From positions 1 to 64,000 of the forward strand of contig JAFVGK010000117.1 in assembly GCA_017475035.1 (NCBI GenBank): a stretch of DNA of 64,000 nucleotides, in the 5' to 3' direction. Below, one piece after another: positions 1 through 8,886 of the stretch. The notes under the pieces were generated by a model that was not told where the DNA came from, did no database searches, and was given only the letters and a program-made list of their open reading frames with translations. Origin of the DNA: Blautia sp. (GTDB lineage Bacteria > Bacillota > Clostridia > Lachnospirales > Lachnospiraceae). How positions within the stretch are numbered: the first letter of the stretch is position 1; the number at the start of each line of letters is the position of its first letter. Both the position numbers and the translations under genes were made by a program.

Positions 1-32
1 CATGCAAAAATGAGCTCGCTCATTTTTGCATG
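1..32. repeat. Perfect 15-bp hairpin at window start
   Basis: Arms CATGCAAAAATGAGC and its exact complement flank a 2-base loop. No T-run follows on the plus strand. A related hairpin with a similar stem lies at 27716-27763, where it separates convergent genes, so this one may be the terminator of a gene left of the window. Confidence 0.6.
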
Positions 33-98
33 AGATTGGGTCGCCCACAGACACGAGGAAGCAGCCATTTTGCACTATTTATACTTGACTTTGCAAAA

Positions 99-155
99 CT
101 TTCTGTGCAAAATGAGCGGATTCCGAGTGGCTGTAGGATCGTTTTGCACAGAAAG
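99..155. repeat. 14-bp inverted repeat upstream of the GltD-like gene
   Basis: CTTTCTGTGCAAAA at 99-112 is matched exactly by its complement at 142-155. A third weaker hairpin with TTTTGCCGG arms lies near 185-220. Bases 1-285 hold no convincing gene. I could not decide whether these hairpins are operators, a leader structure or repeat debris. Confidence 0.5.
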
Positions 156-285
156 AAATCCATACGTGCTTTCATGACGAATTCTTTTGCCGGATCAAAA
201 CGATGCCTGTCGGCAAAAAATGAAATTACCCGGAAACAGGCTGTAACAGATGACAGCTTTCCACGTGAAAACAGAGGAGGTCAAT

Positions 286-1587
286 ATGGCTTTACATGTA
301 ATGGAAGAAGCAAACCATTGTCTGCAGTGCAAAAAGCCCCGCTGTCAGGAAGGATGCCCCATCCACACAAATATTCCTGAGGTCATCCGCCTGCTTAAAG
401 AAGGCCGGCTGAATGACGCAGGCTGGATGTTGTTTGAAAATAATCCCCTGACGACAGTCTGCGCTCTGGTCTGTAATCACGAAAACCAGTGTGAGGGACA
501 TTGCGTGCGCGGGATCAAAGGCGCACCCGTGCATTTTTCTGTAATTGAAAGCTACATTTCCACAACCTACGCCAATCAGATGGTAAAGGGACCTGCTCTA
601 TCCAACGGAAGAAAAGCCGCGATCATTGGCGCCGGTCCGGCCGGCATCACCATCGCCATCATTCTTGCCCGTTACGGATATAAGGTGACGATCTTTGACA
701 GCCGCGATAAAATCGGCGGCGTATTGCGGTACGGCATCCCCGATTTCCGTCTGCCGAATGCTGTCCTCGATGATATAGCCTACCGGCATCTGGAGCTCAA
801 AGGCATCCAGTTCCGTCCCAATACGCATATCGGCAACCCCATTACCATCGACGATCTTTTCCGTGACGGATATCAAAGCGTTTTCCTCGGTTCCGGTCTA
901 TGGAGGCCGAACAAGCTGAACATCCGCGGTGAAAGTCTCGGACATGTAACCTATGCCATCAATTACCTCGCTAATCCCGAGGCCTTCCAGCTCGGAGAAC
1001 GCATCATGATTATCGGCATGGGAAATTCCGCCATGGACTGCGCCCGTACCGCGATCCGTTCAGGAGCGCGCTATGTCACCTGTGTGAACCGCACGGAAGA
1101 ATATACCGCCAGCGAATATGAAGCCAGCTACGCCAGATTAGAGGGCGTTGAGTTCCTCATGAACAAATGTACCCTGGAAATCAGGGAGGACGGGGTCGTT
1201 CTCGCTGACAGCCAGATTGATGAAAACAAGAAAATCATCCCGGTCAAAGGCACGGAACGTCTTTACCCCTGTACCGGCGTTATCATCGCCGTCAGTCAGG
1301 GTGCGGAAAACAACCTCGTCAATACCACCAGAGGAATCGACACCGGCAAGGGCGGCCTTCTTTTGGTGGACGCAGACGGACATACCAGCCGTCCGGGCGT
1401 TTTTGCCGCGGGAGACGCTACCAGCGGCGCGAAAACCGTTGTGGAAGCCGTCGTTCATGGAAAGAAGGTCGCCGAAGCCATGCACGCCTACATGCAGACA
1501 CTTCCGCTGCCGGTAATGACAGACTATCCGGATATCCCCAGTGTAGACACCATAGAAGCTACGGCGCAGGCCGAGCAGCTTCTTTGA
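286..1587 (+). CDS. GltD-like FAD/NAD(P)-dependent oxidoreductase (glutamate synthase small-subunit family)
   Basis: A soluble flavoprotein of 433 residues. The N-terminal Fe-S domain has Cys12, 15, 20 and 24 and a later group in the VCNHENQCEGHC segment. An FAD-binding GAGPAG follows near residue 107, an NAD(P)-binding GMGNSAMD in the middle, and the family's GVFAAGDA signature near the C-terminus. GltD, NfnB and SudA share this fold and pass electrons from NAD(P)H through FAD and Fe-S clusters to a partner. No large glutamate synthase subunit is adjacent, so the partner is unknown; clostridial homologues often act alone or with ferredoxin. The start at 286 is chosen over an upstream ATG because GAGGAGG lies 5 bases before it. 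Confidence 0.85.
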   Translation: MALHVMEEANHCLQCKKPRCQEGCPIHTNIPEVIRLLKEGRLNDAGWMLFENNPLTTVCALVCNHENQCEGHCVRGIKGAPVHFSVIESYISTTYANQMVKGPALSNGRKAAIIGAGPAGITIAIILARYGYKVTIFDSRDKIGGVLRYGIPDFRLPNAVLDDIAYRHLELKGIQFRPNTHIGNPITIDDLFRDGYQSVFLGSGLWRPNKLNIRGESLGHVTYAINYLANPEAFQLGERIMIIGMGNSAMDCARTAIRSGARYVTCVNRTEEYTASEYEASYARLEGVEFLMNKCTLEIREDGVVLADSQIDENKKIIPVKGTERLYPCTGVIIAVSQGAENNLVNTTRGIDTGKGGLLLVDADGHTSRPGVFAAGDATSGAKTVVEAVVHGKKVAEAMHAYMQTLPLPVMTDYPDIPSVDTIEATAQAEQLL

Positions 1588-1602
1588 CCCAAAGCAAAAA
1601 CA

Positions 1603-1654
1603 GGGCATGGCCTTATGAACAGAATGTGATCATTCCGATCATGAGGCCATGCCC
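1603..1654. terminator. Bidirectional terminator
   Basis: GGGCATGGCCT at 1603-1613 pairs with AGGCCATGCCC at 1644-1654, with further pairing inside. It lies between the convergent GltD-like gene and the FGGY kinase and serves both. Confidence 0.8.
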
Positions 1655-1664
1655 TTCTTATCAA

Positions 1665-2972
1665 TTACATTTTGGAAGAAATCGCCGCGCCGCAGGCCGC
1701 TTCTTCCTGATACTTCGCAAGCGAAAGCTCTGCCCGGAACTTCTCGCAGAAGATCTCCTGCAGAATTTTGTTCCGGCGTACGCCGTTTCCGGAAGCGACC
1801 AGGTGCTTTGCCTGAATCCCCGTTCCCTTCCGGATCTTTTCAAACAAATCCGCCAGTTCCTGCGCCATTCCTTCCAGCACGCCATAGGAAAAGGATTCCG
1901 GGGTAAAATTGTCTTCACTGATATTGAGGATGCTTCCCCGCAGATCCGGCATACTGCGCGTTCCCTGAAAACGGGTGTCAACCCTTAAGGGATCCTTGTC
2001 CGCCAGAACCCGGCCCTTCTCTGCCAGACGATTCAGCACATCAAACTGCGCGTCCGCCTGATATCCTGCCTCCTCCAGATATCTCCGGAAGAACTTTTCC
2101 AGGATCGCATACGCCCGTCCGCCGCAAAGAGCGGAGCCGGCCAGGAGATATGTATCCTCTGTCAGCGGCCTGGCTTCAATTCCCTCTGTCTCAAAAAATT
2201 CACTCGAAAGAACAGAGATCTGACCTCCGGTGCCGACGTTCAGCAAAAGCGTATTTTCCTGAAAACCAACTGCTCCCAGAAAGCTTGCCTGATTATCTCC
2301 GACTGCCACAGTCACCGGCAGACCTTTATATTCCCCGATTGCTTCAAATTTCCCTGTAACGTCCGGAAGAATCTCTCCGTTCTCTCCCATCCGGGAAAGC
2401 GCATCTCTCAGAAATGTCCTTGTTTTCCCGTCAAAGAAGCCAAGACTTGCCGCCATACTGATATGGATCAGCGGTTTCTTGCGCCCTGTCAGCACCATAC
2501 CCAGATAGTCCGGGATCGTACAGATACATACAGCCTGCTGCGGTACTTCTCCGGCATTTTTCTGATAAAGATGCGTCACAAGCCCAAAACCCGTGGCTGT
2601 ATGAAGTCCGGTTTTTTCCAGAATCCGTTCCGTAAGGCTCCTTCCCTGATCATCCGGAAGATTCCCCCTCTGATCCTGCCAGGTAAATAAAGGGCTGACG
2701 GCCTTTCCTTCCTGATCTGTATAAACAATCCCATGCATCTGTCCGGTCAGACCGATCGCGCTGATTCCGGGATACGAGATAAGGAATTCGTCCAAAACCG
2801 TTTTAGCCTTATCCATTAAAATTGCGGGATCCTGGATCCTCTCCCACGGATGATCCGTGGGAAGGAAGCTCCCGTTTGGAATTGTCCTGGCATCCAGGAC
2901 AGTCTGCTTTTCCGGATCCAGCACAACCGCGCTGATCGTCGTCGTTCCAATGTCAACGCCTGCAACCTGCAT
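1665..2972 (-). CDS. FGGY-family carbohydrate kinase, sedoheptulokinase/xylulokinase-like
   Basis: Cytoplasmic ATP-dependent sugar kinase of 435 residues, a little shorter than most xylulokinases. The phosphate-binding DIGTTT is at residues 7-12, followed by TGQMHG and TWQDQRG. A catalytic-base Asp lies in VGDNQAS, then the ATP-site GTGGQIS near residue 245. The TGQMHGI and TWQDQRG pair reads closer to sedoheptulokinases than to RhaB or GlpK. It is the last gene of the rare-ketose operon, 45 bases after the LacI gene, so it probably phosphorylates the ketose made by the epimerase in the same operon. The exact substrate cannot be read from sequence. Confidence 0.85.
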   Translation of the reverse strand: MQVAGVDIGTTTISAVVLDPEKQTVLDARTIPNGSFLPTDHPWERIQDPAILMDKAKTVLDEFLISYPGISAIGLTGQMHGIVYTDQEGKAVSPLFTWQDQRGNLPDDQGRSLTERILEKTGLHTATGFGLVTHLYQKNAGEVPQQAVCICTIPDYLGMVLTGRKKPLIHISMAASLGFFDGKTRTFLRDALSRMGENGEILPDVTGKFEAIGEYKGLPVTVAVGDNQASFLGAVGFQENTLLLNVGTGGQISVLSSEFFETEGIEARPLTEDTYLLAGSALCGGRAYAILEKFFRRYLEEAGYQADAQFDVLNRLAEKGRVLADKDPLRVDTRFQGTRSMPDLRGSILNISEDNFTPESFSYGVLEGMAQELADLFEKIRKGTGIQAKHLVASGNGVRRNKILQEIFCEKFRAELSLAKYQEEAACGAAISSKM

Positions 2973-3017
2973 ACTTCCTTTACCTCCCGTGGCTTTCTTT
3001 CTGAAGCCTTTCGCAAA

Positions 3018-4022
3018 CTATGTTGTTCCTCTGCGGACAAGATAAACCGGCAGGCGCTCGTGCTGAAAGGCGATTTCACCGTCGTTCATAAAGGAAAGGA
3101 GCCGTTCTACCGCCAGGTTCCCCATTTCCTCCAAAGGCTGGTGTATCGTCGTAAGTCCGGGCTCTATAATTTCACTCAAAGAGATATCGTCAAAACCGAC
3201 CAGCTTCACCTTTTCCGGAATCGATATGCCCCGCTGCCGCAAGTATTTCAAGCCGCCAATTGCCAGAACATCCGACATATAAAAAATCCCGTCTGTATCC
3301 GGATGACGTCTGAGGATTTTCTCTGTCGCCAGCCAGCCCTCCCGGAGCGTTACGCTCTCGACGGACACCCCGTTTTCCGGCAGAAATTCTGCTCCTGCCT
3401 CCTCAAGCGCCTTTTCAAACCCCTGACGACGTTTTCTGATCGTGGAGAGCGCTTCGTTGAAACAGACATACGCAGCCCTTCGACAGCCTTTTTCCGTAAG
3501 CTCTTTCCCTGCCAGATAACCGCCCTGGATATTATCACATTCAATCAATTCAAAATCGTTCTCCAGATCCGGAGTTGTGTTGCGTGGATCTCTGTCTACG
3601 TAGATTGTCGGAATATTCAGTTTATCCGTTATGGCTGCTCCGCCGATATAAATGATGCCGCTGACCTTCTGGCCCAGCAGCATGCGAACCTGTTTCTGCA
3701 CCAGATCCCTGTCTTCACCGGAATTACAGATCACCGTCATATAGCCATGCTTCATCAGTTCACGCTGAACCGTCCAGGTAATACCGGAAAAAAACTCGTT
3801 CGTAATATCCGGCACCAGAATTCCTATGTTTGTGGATCTCTTTACCCGAAGGCTCCTGGCAAGCTGATTCGTTTCATAATTATATTTTTTGATGACTGCC
3901 CAGACTCTTTTTTCCGTCTCTTTGGAAAACCTGCCATTCTGATTGATCACACGTGATACGGTAGCTACAGAAGTTCCGGCTTCCCTTGCAATATCCTTTA
4001 CAGAGACTGTTTGTTTTTCCAT
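3018..4022 (-). CDS. LacI-family transcriptional regulator
   Basis: A 334-residue repressor-type protein. The N-terminal LacI helix-turn-helix (VKDIAREAGTSVATVSRVIN) is at residues 7-26 and is followed by the hinge and a periplasmic-binding-protein-like sugar domain (GILVPDITNEFF; GFDDISLSEIIEPGLTTI). It sits between the epimerase and the kinase, so it most likely senses the transported sugar or its phosphate and controls this operon, perhaps also the divergent kinase/aldolase unit. The start has GATGAGGTG ahead of it. The family is certain; the ligand is inferred from position only. Confidence 0.92.
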   Translation of the reverse strand: MEKQTVSVKDIAREAGTSVATVSRVINQNGRFSKETEKRVWAVIKKYNYETNQLARSLRVKRSTNIGILVPDITNEFFSGITWTVQRELMKHGYMTVICNSGEDRDLVQKQVRMLLGQKVSGIIYIGGAAITDKLNIPTIYVDRDPRNTTPDLENDFELIECDNIQGGYLAGKELTEKGCRRAAYVCFNEALSTIRKRRQGFEKALEEAGAEFLPENGVSVESVTLREGWLATEKILRRHPDTDGIFYMSDVLAIGGLKYLRQRGISIPEKVKLVGFDDISLSEIIEPGLTTIHQPLEEMGNLAVERLLSFMNDGEIAFQHERLPVYLVRRGTT

Positions 4023-4085
4023 GCGCGCACCTCATCGATGATGCTCTCCGATCAGGTTTGTTATTGGCGTTTCAGGAACCGGCTC

Positions 4086-4967
4086 TCAGCCCCACAGATC
4101 ACGGAGGAAGCTGACGGAAGTCGCGGCATCCTCGTCCAGTTTTGTATCCGGGCATCCCTTGGACAGATCATGCCAGACACGGATATCCTGTCCAACTGTT
4201 CCGCCCATGCGGACGAAAGGCTCCATCACGACATCGCCTTCATAATGAATGTCATGCAAGGCTTCCCCGATCGCTTTCCACGGCATCCTTCCGCCGGCAA
4301 ACGGCGGTCTTCTGTTGGCCTCGCCTACATGAAGGTGACCCAGACGGTCTCCTGCCAGACGAATCGCGTCTTCGAAAGAATCCTCTTCAATATTCATATG
4401 GAAGGTATCCAGCATTACTTTTACGTTGGGACGTCCAACCTTGTCCACAAACTCTACGGCCTCTTCGCAGACATTTAACAGATAGCCTTCAAAACGATTC
4501 AGCACTTCCATACCCAGCGTGATATCATAAGACGCTGCCATATCCGCAAGCTGGCGGATATTGTTGATGCTGCGCTCCAGATCCGCTTTCTTGTCAAACG
4601 GAACGGTGTAGTCTACCGGCCAATAGGAATATAAGCCGCCGCCAAGCTTCTTGATCCCGCAGCTCTGCATTTTCTTGAAGGTAGCTTCATACTTGTCAAA
4701 AGCAGCCTGCACGATCGCGGGATCCGGAGATGCAATATTATGGGCGGCGTCCGGACCGTAACCGCCGGTCAGGATAATCCCCTTGTCTTCTGCCTCAGAT
4801 TTTAACCGCTGCAGATAATCGTCATCCATGTTCAGAAGGAAATGGCAGCCGATCTCCAGGATATCAAAGCCAAGCTTTTTTACCTTTTCAACATAAGGAA
4901 TATAATCTGCCGTCCACTCTTTTTCCCAATAAGAATAATAAATACCGTATTTCATTTCATTACCCAT
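4086..4967 (-). CDS. Ketose 3-epimerase (D-allulose/D-tagatose 3-epimerase family)
   Basis: A TIM-barrel sugar epimerase of about 290 residues that interconverts ketohexoses at C3 (for example fructose/allulose, tagatose/sorbose). The sequence follows the clostridial D-psicose 3-epimerases closely: N-terminal MKYGIYYSYWEKEW, GYWPVDY-like SYWPVDY, and the four divalent-metal ligands in GMEVLNRFEG (Glu), VMLDTFHMN (Asp), LGHLHVGEANR (His) and VVMEPF (Glu). The family start is the Met at 4955; the 4967 Met adds four residues, and neither has a strong ribosome binding site. It lies downstream of an RbsABC-type transporter and upstream of LacI and a kinase, which fits catabolism of a rare ketose. 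Specificity within the family is not certain. Confidence 0.88.
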   Translation of the reverse strand: MGNEMKYGIYYSYWEKEWTADYIPYVEKVKKLGFDILEIGCHFLLNMDDDYLQRLKSEAEDKGIILTGGYGPDAAHNIASPDPAIVQAAFDKYEATFKKMQSCGIKKLGGGLYSYWPVDYTVPFDKKADLERSINNIRQLADMAASYDITLGMEVLNRFEGYLLNVCEEAVEFVDKVGRPNVKVMLDTFHMNIEEDSFEDAIRLAGDRLGHLHVGEANRRPPFAGGRMPWKAIGEALHDIHYEGDVVMEPFVRMGGTVGQDIRVWHDLSKGCPDTKLDEDAATSVSFLRDLWG

Positions 4968-5020
4968 CTTTCTTTTTAATTATTGCAAACGAACAAAACG
5001 CCTGCATTCTGATTCGTTTA

Positions 5021-5085
5021 CGGCGCCGGATTTACGCCGCGTGAGCGGCATATTTCTGCAGTAAATCCATGCGCATACTATATGA
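5021..5085. repeat. Intergenic repeat R5, copy 1
   Basis: This 65-bp stretch between permease and epimerase shares ACGCCGC, AGCGGCAT and TGCGCATACT in order with 58711-58776. Just before it, an AACGAACAAAA hairpin (4988-5020) resembles the perfect palindrome at 12002-12037. Function unknown. Confidence 0.5.
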
Positions 5086-5121
5086 TGATTGCATCAACAA
5101 AAGCATGCTTCTGCGGATCAC

Positions 5122-6111
5122 TCATCTTCTTGCATTGACCTTACGGAAATATTTGTAGGTCATGAAGCCAAGCAGCAATACTCCGTACAAAGCCTGCCGA
5201 TAGTAGTTGTTGATCTGCGGAATGGAATTGAGATAAGCGCTGATCACCTGCACCACAAGCACTGCCGTAGCTACGCCCGGGATTTCTCCGTAACCACCGT
5301 TCGGGTCGCAGCCGCCTAGCACCGCGATCAGAATGGTCATCATGACATAGCTGCTGCCGAAGTCCGCCTTTACGGAAGCAATCTTAGAGAGGTTGATCAA
5401 ACCGGTCAATGCGGACAAAAAGCCGGAAATCATGTATGCTGCCGTAATGACAGCGACGTTTTTGATTCCCGCAAAGACCGCGGCCTTCTCATTGATGCCT
5501 ACCAGATGAATCCGTCTGCCGAACGCAGTCTTTCCCACAACGATGCTTAAAATGATTGCGCATACCACAAAGATGATAAAAGGACGCGGAACCATATTAA
5601 AGATCACATCGTTTTTTGCGAATTGTTTGAAGTTATTTACGGTATTGATCGGCTTGCCTTTGCCGAGAACGATCGTAATACCATAGAAAAGCTCATAGGT
5701 TCCGAGGGTTGCAAGCATCGGGGGAACCTTGACGACAGAAACCAGGAATCCGTTCAAAGCGCCGCAAAGCAAACCCACACATAATCCGATGGCACAGCCG
5801 AGCAGGATCCCGGACAGAGAGCCATCCGGATTCGCCTCAGATGTGAATTTCTGCATGACAAGAGCCGCCGTAGCGCCGCTCAGGTTGGCAATGTATACAG
5901 TAGAAAGATCAATGCCGCCGGTAATCATCGCCATCGAAAGGCCAAGTGCCAGCAGACCGTATTCCGAAAGCTGTTTGCCCATGGTCTGGAAGTTTTTCAC
6001 GCTCATGAAAGCGGAACCGCGTGTGACTCCCGCCACAATCAGCAGTACGGCCAGTATGATCAGCATTCTTAAAAAGTCGCTGTTCACGCCAGATGTTCTT
6101 TTTGCTTTCAT
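5122..6111 (-). CDS. Sugar ABC transporter permease (RbsC family)
   Basis: An integral membrane permease of 329 residues with about nine hydrophobic segments. The family signature GLSMAMITGGIDLS is near residue 60 and the cytoplasmic loop GRRIHLVGINEKAAVFAGI near residue 200. It pairs with the second permease at 6108-7124, and the two overlap by four bases (ATGA), implying coupled translation. Together they form a heterodimeric channel for the ketose taken up by this operon. A basic FRKVNARR tail ends the protein. Confidence 0.9.
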   Translation of the reverse strand: MKAKRTSGVNSDFLRMLIILAVLLIVAGVTRGSAFMSVKNFQTMGKQLSEYGLLALGLSMAMITGGIDLSTVYIANLSGATAALVMQKFTSEANPDGSLSGILLGCAIGLCVGLLCGALNGFLVSVVKVPPMLATLGTYELFYGITIVLGKGKPINTVNNFKQFAKNDVIFNMVPRPFIIFVVCAIILSIVVGKTAFGRRIHLVGINEKAAVFAGIKNVAVITAAYMISGFLSALTGLINLSKIASVKADFGSSYVMMTILIAVLGGCDPNGGYGEIPGVATAVLVVQVISAYLNSIPQINNYYRQALYGVLLLGFMTYKYFRKVNARR

Positions 6112-7124
6112 TCTCCTCCCTCCTTATCCACGGCAGTTTTAATCTTCATGGATCTGGTAGCCTGAATTGCCGCCACCGAAGCACCCAGGATAATGATGAT
6201 GCCGATAAACACGTTCTGATAATATACGGAAATACCCACCATGGTCAGGGAATTCTGCACCATCGCAAGAAGGAATGTACCCAGAATGCAGCCTGTCAAA
6301 GACCCATGCCCGCCGGTCAGGCGGACGCCGCCAAGGACGATGGCTGCAATGACAATCATTTCACCGCCGTAGTATTCCATGGGAGAACAGTTTTTACACA
6401 TGCATGCATAGCAGATTCCGCCGATCACGGCAAGCAGTCCGTTCACCACAAAGATGCCAAAACGGATCTTGTCCACCTTAAAGCCGGCTCTCCGGGCGGA
6501 AACCTCATCTCCGCCGATGGCGTAGACCGCACGTCCTACCATAGTGTGATTCAACACCAGATAGACCAGAAGGTAAAGGACGACCATGATGACAAACGCG
6601 CCGTGCAGTGATGCGCCAAGGGCCTTTTCGGTCTTGGCAACCTTCAGAATGTTCCAGTTGGCAAAAGCCGCGAATTGGGCCGGAACATCGATACGTACGC
6701 CTTTCAGTGCGCCAAAAGCGATTCCGTAGCAGATCGTGGAGGTAGAAAGTGTCACGATCAGGGAGTTAAAACGGAATTTTACGATGAAGAAACCGTTAAT
6801 GCATCCGCAAAGCGCTCCGATCGCAAGCGCGATCAGCACAAGGACAATCGCCGGAAGATTTGTGATCTCTCCCAATTTGAAAATAATATAGGTGCTCATA
6901 CCGGCGATCATCGGGAAAGAAACGTCAGCGCCCGTACTTACGAAAGCCAGCATAGCGCAAAGAGCGTAAATCGAATTGACAATGATCGAACGCAGAAGGT
7001 CTACCAGGTTGTTCGGCAGGAAGAAAAGCCCTGACTGCATATGAATGATGACCGCGAGAACCAGGATGATAATCGTAACATATAACTCATTTTTACCTAA
7101 GAGTCTTTTTATTTTTTTGCCCAC
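6108..7124 (-). CDS. Sugar ABC transporter permease (RbsC family)
   Basis: A 338-residue membrane permease that partners the adjacent RbsC-type protein. It has the RbsC-family segment AMLAFVSTGADVSFPMIAG near residue 60 and the EAA-like loop GRAVYAIGGDEVSARRAGF near residue 205. The gene follows the ATPase by 20 bases and overlaps the next permease by four. Two different permease genes, rather than one used as a homodimer, resemble the autoinducer-2/rhamnose-type branch of this family more than classical ribose RbsC. Confidence 0.9.
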   Translation of the reverse strand: MGKKIKRLLGKNELYVTIIILVLAVIIHMQSGLFFLPNNLVDLLRSIIVNSIYALCAMLAFVSTGADVSFPMIAGMSTYIIFKLGEITNLPAIVLVLIALAIGALCGCINGFFIVKFRFNSLIVTLSTSTICYGIAFGALKGVRIDVPAQFAAFANWNILKVAKTEKALGASLHGAFVIMVVLYLLVYLVLNHTMVGRAVYAIGGDEVSARRAGFKVDKIRFGIFVVNGLLAVIGGICYACMCKNCSPMEYYGGEMIVIAAIVLGGVRLTGGHGSLTGCILGTFLLAMVQNSLTMVGISVYYQNVFIGIIIILGASVAAIQATRSMKIKTAVDKEGGE

Positions 7125-7144
7125 AGATTGTCACCTCCCCTTTC

Positions 7145-8635
7145 TCACATGATCGCTTCTGTCAGGCGTTCCGTGCTTAAGTCTTCCCCCGCAATCTCTG
7201 CCGACATCAGGCCTCCGCGCATGACGATGGTCCTGTCGCAAAGACGGACAACCTCGGCAAGGTCATCAGAGGCAACCAGCACCGCGACGCCCGTAGCCGC
7301 CAGGTCACGGAGAAGCTGGTAAATATCGTATTTCGCGCCAATATCCACGCCAACTGTCGGCCCATTCAGAATCAGAACCTTTGGAGAAGTGGAAAGCCAT
7401 TTTGCCAGTACAACCTTCTGCTGATTTCCGCCGGAAAGAGTCTGTACCGGAAGCAGATGGTTATCTGTCTTGACATGGATCTGCTCTACCCATTCACTGG
7501 AATTATCCACCTGGGCGGTCCGGTTCAGCAGCGCGCCCTTTTTGAACTTGTCAAAATTCACGACGGTTATATTTTCCATAATGGAAACCGGAAGGAAGAG
7601 TCCCTCCGTCAGTCGATCCTCCGGAACCAAAGCAATGCCGTTTTCCGTAGCGTCCTGTACCGACTGAATTTTTACAGGCTTCCCGTCTCTGCGGATCTCC
7701 CCGGAGGATGCCTTATCAATTCCGAACAGGGTATTGCACAGTTCGCTTCGGCCGGATCCGAGCTGACCGGTGATTCCAAGAATCTCACCCGGCTGTACCT
7801 TGAAGGAAACATGAGCAAAACCGGGGCCTGAAAGATTGACAAGCTCCATGGCAGGAACCGCGTCCGTCCGGATCCGGCCTTGCGCCTGCTTGTCATCCAC
7901 ATTGTCAAAGTCACGCCCGGTCATATAATGGGTGAATTGATCCTCCGTTAAGGTCGCCATGGGACCGGAATACACGTTTTCTCCGGAACGCATGATCGTA
8001 ATGCTGTCAGAAATATCATACATTTCATCCAGCTTGTGAGAAACGAACAATACGGTAAGTCCCTGCTCCTTCAGGCTGCGGATAATCTCGAAGAGACGAT
8101 CGACCTCTTTTCTCGTTAAGGCCGTGGTCGGTTCATCCAGAATCAGGAACTTAGCCTTGGCATAAAGAGCCCTGGCAATGGCAATCAACTGCTTGGACGC
8201 CACCGGAAGCTGCTCTACCCTTGCATCCAGATCCAGATCCAGATTTAAGGTTTCCATAACCCTGCGGGCGATTTCTCTTTGCTTCCTGCGGTTATAGATC
8301 TTTTCTTTATTGGAGAGAACCGTATTAATAGCCAGGTTTTCCTGGACGGTCAGATTCGGAAAAACGGAAAGGTCCTGATAAATGACCTGAATCCCAAGGT
8401 CAATAGATAAAGCCGGGTTTAAAGATTGATAAACCTTGCCGTCAAATTCAATCGTGCCGGAATCCTGTGGCTGGAAACCGGAAATAGCCTTGATGATCGT
8501 CGATTTCCCACAACCGTTTTCACCGGCAAGGCAGTGAACCTCTCCACGTTTGACATTCAGGTCAACATTCTGCAGGGCGTGAACGCCGCCAAAGGATTTG
8601 TTGATCCCTTTACAGCTCAAGATATAATCGGACAC
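7145..8635 (-). CDS. Sugar ABC transporter ATP-binding protein (RbsA family, tandem ABC)
   Basis: A 496-residue cytoplasmic ATPase with two fused ABC modules. Module one has Walker A GENGCGKST, signature LPVASKQLIAIARAL and Walker B FLILDEPT. Module two has a degenerate Walker A (GQLGSGRSE), signature LSGGNQQKVVLAKWL and VLILNGPTVGVD, where Asn-Gly replaces the usual Asp-Glu. A weak second site is normal for RbsA/MglA proteins. The start is GTG at 8635, not an upstream ATG, because AAAGGAGGG lies six bases before it. That ribosome binding site belongs to an R1 repeat. Confidence 0.92.
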   Translation of the reverse strand: MSDYILSCKGINKSFGGVHALQNVDLNVKRGEVHCLAGENGCGKSTIIKAISGFQPQDSGTIEFDGKVYQSLNPALSIDLGIQVIYQDLSVFPNLTVQENLAINTVLSNKEKIYNRRKQREIARRVMETLNLDLDLDARVEQLPVASKQLIAIARALYAKAKFLILDEPTTALTRKEVDRLFEIIRSLKEQGLTVLFVSHKLDEMYDISDSITIMRSGENVYSGPMATLTEDQFTHYMTGRDFDNVDDKQAQGRIRTDAVPAMELVNLSGPGFAHVSFKVQPGEILGITGQLGSGRSELCNTLFGIDKASSGEIRRDGKPVKIQSVQDATENGIALVPEDRLTEGLFLPVSIMENITVVNFDKFKKGALLNRTAQVDNSSEWVEQIHVKTDNHLLPVQTLSGGNQQKVVLAKWLSTSPKVLILNGPTVGVDIGAKYDIYQLLRDLAATGVAVLVASDDLAEVVRLCDRTIVMRGGLMSAEIAGEDLSTERLTEAIM

Positions 8636-8640
8636 TGACT

Positions 8641-8740
8641 GCCCTCCTTTCAAAACGAAGTTTTGTACGTTGGCTCAACGTCTTCGAATGACGATTTTGT
8701 TCCTGCGGCAGACGGGCTGCCGAAGACAAAATCAGTCTCC
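8641..8740 (-). repeat. R1 repeat upstream of rbsA-type gene (copy 1)
   Basis: Full-length copy of the CTTCGG type. On the minus strand it runs from GGAGACTGATTTTG through a GTCTTCGG/CGAAGAC pair and a CAAAACTTCGTTTTG hairpin to the Shine-Dalgarno sequence of the ATPase gene. It lies inside the operon, between the binding-protein and ATPase genes. Confidence 0.85.
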
Positions 8741-8781
8741 TATCTGTTTTGGAGGCCGGAGCCTTATAAAGACTCCCTACT

Positions 8782-8820
8782 AAAAAAGCTGCCGGGCTGC
8801 TATCTCCAGCCTGGCAGCTT
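8782..8820 (-). terminator. Intra-operon terminator after the binding-protein gene
   Basis: On the minus strand AAGCTGCC and GGCAGCTT enclose a second AGGCTG/CAGCCC stem and are followed by six T. Partial termination here would give more binding protein than transporter, as is common in such operons. Confidence 0.8.
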
Positions 8821-8886
8821 GTCATTCCTTTTCGCAGAGCCGCGCATCCATTTGACGTAAGCCTCACCCAAAGCGCGGCTTATTTT

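Noticed and set aside
286-1587. Calling the first gene gltD of glutamate synthase
   Set aside because: No large subunit is nearby and several related electron-transfer subunits share all visible motifs, so no gene symbol is given.
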